Below are positions 7,484 to 13,148 of a DNA stretch of 13,148 nt, one piece after another. Below the pieces are notes generated by a model. It had not been told where the DNA came from. It did no database searches and saw nothing but the letters and a program-made list of their open reading frames with translations. Every line of letters begins with the position of its first letter. Positions within the stretch are counted from its first letter, which is position 1. Source of the stretch: an uncultured Halomicronema sp. Lineage in GTDB: Bacteria; Cyanobacteriota; Cyanobacteriia; Phormidesmidales; Phormidesmidaceae. The stretch lies in the NCBI GenBank assembly GCA_937897665.1, contig CALCPB010000953.1, positions 1 to 13,148 on the forward strand, in the 5' to 3' direction. Both the position numbers and the translations under genes were made by a program.

Positions 7484-7654
7484 TTATACCAGTTCGACAA
7501 ATTACAGCTACACATACAAGTCGGCTTCGACTTCGCTCAGCCGACGTTCCTTGAGCGGAGTCGAAAGCTCTACGGGCAGGCAAGGCCAACAGGCAGTGTC
7601 TCCGACTGGGAGAAAGCCGTTATATGTGTAGGGCAATTTGTAGAACGGGTATTA
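7484..7654. mobile_element. MITE-like element, 171 bp, with ~36-bp imperfect terminal inverted repeats
   Basis: The left end (7484-7519, beginning TTATACCAGTTCGACAAATT) matches the reverse complement of the right end (7619-7654, beginning TAATACCCGTTCTACAAATT) at roughly 30 of 36 positions, allowing one 1-nt gap. Shared cores are ATACC, GTTC, ACAAATT and CTACACATA. No open frame lies inside. The interior holds a second inverted repeat (7526-7539 / 7552-7565) and no transposase. This is the structure of a non-autonomous transposable element. I cannot define a target-site duplication. The right end overlaps the stop codon of the pentapeptide-repeat gene. Confidence 0.55.
7520..7565. repeat. REP-like nested palindromes inside the MITE-like element
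   Basis: TTCGACTTCGCTCA (7526-7539) pairs with TGAGCGGAGTCGAA (7552-7565), 13 of 14 bases with the remaining position a G/T wobble. Alternatively GTCGGC (7520-7525) pairs with GCCGAC (7540-7545) around the same arm. The two folds are mutually exclusive. The TTCGACT(C/T)CGCTCA word is of a type I recall as a dispersed palindromic repeat in cyanobacteria and other bacteria. Confidence 0.45.
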
Positions 7655-8575
7655 GACCACATTCAAGGCGCCATGTCGCCGCAGCCACTGATTTTGTTCA
7701 GCCGATAAACCCGAGGCATCTGTAAAGAGAGCGCCCCGCACGTAGGCTCCTTGCCACTGCACATCCGTGAGCTGGGCGTTTTCTAAATTGGCGGCGCGCA
7801 GGTCAGCACCACGCAGGTTAGCGCCGCTGAGATTGGCATATTCCAACGTGGCACCATAGAGCGACGTTTGACTGAGGTCGGCCTTCATCAAGCTGGCATT
7901 CCAAAAGTCAGCCCAATCTAGCTGCGCCGATTGCAGCACCGCTGCCGTCAGATCGGCCCCCTGAAATGAACAGCTCAGGGCATCGGCTTCTGATAGGTTA
8001 GCCCCGATAAGAATTGTTTTCGGCAAACTCGCTTGGGTTAACGTTGCCGTCGCGAAGGAAACGCCCGCGAGGGTGGCGCCTTGCCAAGAAGAGCGGCTCA
8101 ACTGTGCCCCCTCAAAGCTGGACTGACTAAAATTGGCCTCATCTAACTGAGCTTGGACTAAACTCGCTTGCTTAAAGCGAGACTGCGGGCCACTGACGTT
8201 CTGCAAGTTGGCTTGGTCAAAGCAGGCGTGGGAGGCATCTACTTGCGATAGCGACGCACCATACAACTGAGCTGCTGTGGCGATCGCCCAACGTAAATCA
8301 ACCTTATCTAAATAAGCTTTAGTCAACACCGCCTCGGTCAACGTTGCCGATTCTAGGCAGCTACCGGTCAGATCGGCCAAAACCAAGGTCGCCTGGGCAA
8401 AATTAGCCGCTCGGCACGACGCGTGTTGCAGTTGAGATAGACGTAAATACGCTGACGAAAAATCGCCGCGATCTAAGCGGCGATGACTCAGGTCAAGATT
8501 GCTCAACTCAGCCTGGGCCAATGACTGCCCAGCCTCAACTTTGGCTAAAACTCGAGAAACGTCTAACTGAGTCAT
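7652..8575 (-). CDS. Pentapeptide repeat protein
   Basis: A 307-aa protein made almost entirely of A(D/N)LXX-type pentapeptide repeats from about residue 25 to 285 (e.g. ANLSGANLRGADLRAANLE near the C-terminus). These are known to form a right-handed quadrilateral beta-helix. There is a short helical N-terminal cap (MTQLDVSRVLAKVEAGQSL) and a C-terminal cap ending GLSAEQNQWLRRHGA, common in cyanobacterial members. No signal peptide or membrane segment is seen, so it is likely cytosolic. Function is unknown; only a few family members (e.g. gyrase-mimicking Qnr/MfpA) have defined roles and nothing here points to that. The ATG at 8575 has GGGGG about 5 nt upstream on the minus strand. The TAA stop (7652-7654) lies in the terminal inverted repeat of the adjacent MITE-like element. 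The gene is divergent from the rhodanese gene across about 430 bases. Confidence 0.92.
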   Translation of the reverse strand: MTQLDVSRVLAKVEAGQSLAQAELSNLDLSHRRLDRGDFSSAYLRLSQLQHASCRAANFAQATLVLADLTGSCLESATLTEAVLTKAYLDKVDLRWAIATAAQLYGASLSQVDASHACFDQANLQNVSGPQSRFKQASLVQAQLDEANFSQSSFEGAQLSRSSWQGATLAGVSFATATLTQASLPKTILIGANLSEADALSCSFQGADLTAAVLQSAQLDWADFWNASLMKADLSQTSLYGATLEYANLSGANLRGADLRAANLENAQLTDVQWQGAYVRGALFTDASGLSAEQNQWLRRHGALNVV

Positions 8576-9002
8576 AGAACCCCCACTGCTTGAATTTCTA
8601 TCGTAATCTGTTTTTGTATCAAGAAATACAGAACAAATCCTGAAGTTTCCGGTTTTTCAGCCAGCAGTTAGCGATTTTTCGCCCATCCTCAAATGCAGAG
8701 TGTAGAAGGCTGGCAATATTTCATCGCCACTCTTAGCCGCTTTAAGACTCCACAGGCGACATCGCCACGACTAGCGATCGCCCACTGAATCTACCAGCGG
8801 CCACCTTTAAATGTCTGGTCGTCAGCTAAATCAGGGCGCTGGATAGCAGCTTCTCGCGACCCAGCGTAATCGATCACACTGACAGAACCGCTCAAATGAC
8901 TCCCGCTCGGTGTGAAGTACTGGCTACAAAACGGCTTAACAGTTGGAATCTTGAGTATTCTGACTGTTGAGAGATTCGTGTTTATTGCCCGCCATCTACT
9001 TT
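8576..9002. other. Divergent intergenic region between the pentapeptide-repeat and rhodanese genes
   Basis: This 427-base spacer should contain the promoters of both divergent genes, but no consensus promoter stands out. It is less GC-rich near the pentapeptide gene start (8576-8660). The only coding-like signal is the start-less minus-strand frame at 8791-9000, listed separately. Confidence 0.4.
8791..9000 (-). pseudogene. Possible gene remnant: 69-codon open frame lacking an upstream start
   Basis: Between in-frame stops at 9001-9003 (TAA) and 8791-8793 (TAG), the minus strand reads 69 codons. They end with VKPFCSQYFTPSGS, then SVIDYAGSREAAIQ and a terminal FKGGRW. The mix of residues looks protein-like, but there is no ATG or GTG. 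The only TTG would give 34 aa. I recognise no family. It could equally be chance, because a frame this short is not rare at this GC content. Confidence 0.15.
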
Positions 9003-9368
9003 ATGCCTACCGTGCCCTTTTCTCCCGAATCAGCCCCCCAAGAGATTACCGTTCAGGCCTTAGCGCAAATTCTCCAAGCGGCTCCGCCCGACCTACAGCT
9101 CATTGATGTCCGCGAACCTTGGGAAGTCGAAACTGCCGCCATTGAAGGAGTTGCAAATCTGCCACTGAGTCAGTTTGCCGATTGGGAAACCCAGATTTAT
9201 CAACAGTTCGCCCCGGAGACGGAGACGATCGTGATGTGTCATCACGGTATTCGCTCGGCGCAGATGTGTCAGTGGCTGCGGGGGCAGGGGTTTACCCAGG
9301 TTAAGAATTTAGCGGGTGGCATTGACGCTTATTCAAAGGCGGTTGATCCGACCGTGCCTCGCTACTAA
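9003..9368 (+). CDS. Rhodanese-like sulfurtransferase, single domain
   Basis: Small (121 aa) single-domain rhodanese, predicted to carry a cysteine persulfide and transfer sulfane sulfur to thiol acceptors. Seen: IDVREPWE (34-41), the entry strand/helix of the fold; the active loop CHHGIRS (79-85) with C79 as catalytic cysteine, in the CxxGxR form; and KNLAGGIDAYS (101-111), typical of the C-terminal end. No signal peptide is visible, so it is cytosolic. ATG 9003 is preferred to a TTG at 8967 because the extra 12 residues do not belong to the fold; neither has a clear Shine-Dalgarno. A second sulfur-transferase-fold gene of a different family lies 0.5 kb downstream, but probable gene debris separates them, so an operon is not supported. 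Confidence 0.92.
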   Translation: MPTVPFSPESAPQEITVQALAQILQAAPPDLQLIDVREPWEVETAAIEGVANLPLSQFADWETQIYQQFAPETETIVMCHHGIRSAQMCQWLRGQGFTQVKNLAGGIDAYSKAVDPTVPRY

Positions 9369-9643
9369 ACCACGGCAACAGAGATACGTTGTTCAAAACA
9401 TTTTGCAGAGATCGCTCCCCACGGGAACAACGCCGTCACGTTTACCTTCTTAGCCAATCAGCATCACAGTAATGCTGGCGGTTGCCGCTGAGCGGCTCGT
9501 TCATCAGTCCATGATCTCGACGGTAAACGTTGCAGGGGCCAGGGGGCTGATTACTGGCGCTATCCTTAGCTTGTTCTCAGGTGTTTTTCAGCGAAACCGG
9601 CCATTATCCAGATCAACCATTAGCGATGACGATAGGGGGGACC

Positions 9644-9874
9644 ATGGTGATGCATCGATTGACGGCCTTAGCGATCGTGACCGTATCGGCGGCGGTACTC
9701 CGTTTCGGCCTCATTCCGGCTGTTGACCGCATCATCTCGCCCACGGGCAACGACTTTGTCATCATGGCCGCAGAGGCTGAGATTCCTCACTCACCAGTTG
9801 GGAGCCGCACTGTACCAACGGATTAATTTGAGCGGGCGAGATGCCACCGAACTAACGGCGATCGCAATCCCCTA
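9644..9874 (+). pseudogene. Possible frameshifted remnant of a small exported protein (DUF4142-like N-terminus?)
   Basis: ATG 9644 is preceded by an A-G6 run (9634-9640), a plausible ribosome-binding site. It opens a signal-peptide-like segment (MHRLTALAIVTVSAAVL) and then ISPTGNDFVIMAAEAE, which resembles the start of the DUF4142 ferritin-like domain. The frame then decays to a stop at 9824-9826. In another frame from 9783, FLTHQLGAALYQRINLSGRD reads on to a TAA at 9872-9874, as if one frameshift near 9776-9783 broke a gene. Even joined it is only about 75 codons, so it would also be deleted. Alternatively it is a real 60-aa small protein (9644-9826). Confidence is low. Confidence 0.25.
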
Positions 9875-9915
9875 AAATGGCCCTTAATCGCAAATCGCCT
9901 GATAGAACCACCGCT

Positions 9916-10353
9916 ATGGCCGTGCCAACACCGTTAACTCCAGAATTTGCAGTTTCGACCCAGATTACGGCTGCAGACTTTCCTAATCTTGCCGCCGCTG
10001 GGTATAAAACCATCATCAATAACCGCCCCGATGGCGAAGAAGCGGGCCAGCTCACGGCAGCGGCAGCTCGACAACTGGCCGAGCAGAATGGCCTTAATTA
10101 TGTCCATGTTCCGGTCACCATGTCGGACCTCACTGCCGCCACCATTGCCCAGTTTGAGACCGCGCTAACGGAAAGTCCCGGCCCTGTGCTGGCTCACTGC
10201 AAATCGGGTACCCGTAGCTGCATTTTGTGGGCGATCGCCACGGCTCGACAACCGACCACCCCGCTAGCCGATCTGCTGAGCCTAACGGCGCAGCAGGGAT
10301 ACAACCTGGAGAGGTTGCGTCCGCTCATTGAGCAATACGCCCAACCGGAATAG
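9916..10353 (+). CDS. TIGR01244/DUF442 family sulfur-transferase-like protein (beta-lactamase hydrolase-like, BLH domain)
   Basis: 145-aa single domain of the DUF442 (BLH) family, which has a dual-specificity-phosphatase-like fold and is linked in other bacteria to sulfide/persulfide metabolism. Seen: FAVSTQITAADF (11-22), KTIINNRPDGEE (31-42) as the typical family block, and the active loop HCKSGTRS (94-101) with C95. The spacing is C-x4-R, as in the family's HCRSGTRS motif and in rhodanese-type loops, not the C-x5-R of true tyrosine phosphatases. This favours sulfur transfer over phosphatase activity. ATG 9916 aligns with how I recall family members beginning; ATG 9877 would add 13 poorly conserved residues, and neither has a good ribosome-binding site. 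No sulfide:quinone oxidoreductase or persulfide dioxygenase gene lies in the window, although such enzymes are common partners elsewhere. Confidence 0.85.
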   Translation: MAVPTPLTPEFAVSTQITAADFPNLAAAGYKTIINNRPDGEEAGQLTAAAARQLAEQNGLNYVHVPVTMSDLTAATIAQFETALTESPGPVLAHCKSGTRSCILWAIATARQPTTPLADLLSLTAQQGYNLERLRPLIEQYAQPE

Positions 10354-10381
10354 ACAGCAGCCTTCAGACCGCTCTGACGTC

Positions 10382-10474
10382 ATGAGGGCTCTCATTGTCG
10401 GCACCACTGGGAATTTTGGGGAAATCTTGCCCAGGAGTTGGGGTCGATCATGTCAACGGGACAAATATGACCGA
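10382..10474 (+). pseudogene. Possible short remnant of an NAD(P)-binding protein start
   Basis: ATG 10382 reads MRALIVGTTGNFGEIL, a beta strand followed by GxxGxxG as in a Rossmann-fold N-terminus. It then loses protein-like character. A one-base shift after EIL continues in another frame as AQELGSIMSTGQI before a stop near 10468-10470. Only about 30 codons are involved, so coincidence is quite possible. Confidence 0.15.
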
Positions 10475-10558
10475 TGGCGGGTCGGATCATGCCCCAGGGA
10501 GAGCACCGCAACCCTCGGCAATTTCGCCATCTGGCTGGTAGAGACGTGCTATGTCAAG

Positions 10559-10580
10559 CTTTGACCACACTTTGACCACA
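10559..10580 (+). repeat. Tandem direct repeat 2 x 11 bp upstream of the MFS gene
   Basis: CTTTGACCACA occurs twice head-to-tail with no spacer (10559-10569, 10570-10580), about 70-90 bases before the MFS start codon. The unit contains TTGACC, close to a -35 hexamer, but no fitting -10 hexamer lies 16-18 bases downstream. It may be a regulator binding site or a small replication-slippage duplication. Confidence 0.35.
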
Positions 10581-10607
10581 GGTTGATGATGGCCCTTCAC
10601 TCTGCGA

Positions 10608-10646
10608 GATCGGTCATGATGAAACGGTTGCTGGAGACGTGAGGGC

Positions 10647-10656
<10 letters not shown>
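10608..10656 (+). promoter_or_regulatory. Inverted repeat enclosing the MFS start codon (possible translational hairpin)
   Basis: GATCGGTCATG (10608-10618) and CATGACCGATC (10646-10656) are perfect 11-bp complements. Two further G-C pairs are possible across a 2-nt bulge. The ATG at 10647 is within the right arm, and the purine-rich GGAG…GAGGG (10633-10645) is in the 27-nt loop. A second 8-bp pair, AAACGGTT (10622-10629) with AACCGTTT (10662-10669), interleaves with the first, so the folds are pseudoknotted or mutually exclusive. Regulation by mRNA folding is inference. Confidence 0.4.
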
Positions 10657-13095
<2,439 letters not shown>

Positions 13096-13098
13096 ACA

Positions 13099-13147
13099 GC
13101 TGCCGGCGGGCCGTCCTGGGCAATTGTGGCCCCACCTATTCGGCAGC
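13099..13147 (+). terminator. Weak inverted repeat after the CNNM gene
   Basis: GCTGCCG (13099-13105) pairs with CGGCAGC (13141-13147), with smaller GGGC/GCCC pairings inside. It begins 4 bases after the stop codon and runs to the window edge, so a T-tract cannot be checked. Confidence 0.25.
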
Positions 13148-13148
13148 G

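Noticed and set aside
9472..9726. 84-codon plus-strand frame after the rhodanese gene
   Set aside because: Its second half is an Asp/Arg/Gly-rich shadow of the better-supported frame starting at 9644, and there is no ribosome-binding site.
9916..10353. Annotation as a classical dual-specificity or tyrosine phosphatase
   Set aside because: The active loop is HCKSGTRS with C-x4-R spacing, not HC-x5-R, and it matches the DUF442/TIGR01244 family.

Overview
This is cyanobacterial chromosomal DNA. About two dozen copies of the octamer GCGATCGC (HIP1) are scattered through genes and spacers (e.g. 189-196, 618-625, 592-599), where chance would predict less than one. Several proteins also match cyanobacterial subfamilies: a short CNNM/CBS protein, a Hal2-like bisphosphate nucleotidase, and a PfkB kinase beginning with a GVFVGLITLD-type N-terminus. 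The moderately high GC content suggests a filamentous Leptolyngbya/Nodosilinea-like lineage, but that is inference only.

Layout. At the left edge is the 3' part of a cation diffusion facilitator gene (+). It converges on a cytoplasmic purple-acid-phosphatase-like metallophosphatase (-). Next comes a 580-base spacer with a G-rich inverted repeat and a good intrinsic terminator. That terminator closes a minus-strand gene for an unrecognised 371-residue protein that contains no Lys, Arg, His, Cys or Trp. Upstream of it is rsmI (-), divergent from a PfkB sugar kinase (+), which is followed 74 bases later by a 3'(2'),5'-bisphosphate nucleotidase (+). A hairpin-rich spacer with a 171-bp MITE-like element then leads into a pentapeptide-repeat gene (-), whose stop codon lies in the terminal inverted repeat of that element. 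The right part is all plus strand: a single-domain rhodanese, probable gene debris, a DUF442/TIGR01244 sulfur-transferase-like protein, more debris and repeats, an MFS transporter whose start codon lies in a perfect 11-bp inverted repeat, and a CNNM/CBS membrane protein.

How the genes relate. I see no dedicated multi-gene system (no CRISPR array, no toxin-antitoxin pair, no defence cassette). Most genes look like independently expressed housekeeping or accessory loci. There is a loose sulfur theme: the bisphosphate nucleotidase clears PAP from sulfate assimilation, and two thiol-active sulfur-transferase-fold proteins lie close together. There are also two metal-ion transport genes, at opposite ends. 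The most unusual item is the protein with no basic residues at 3166-4281. The most unusual DNA features are the MITE-like element at 7484-7654 and the start-codon hairpin at 10608-10656. Three short stretches (8791-9000, 9644-9874 and about 10382-10474) look like possible decayed coding sequence, but the evidence for each is weak.
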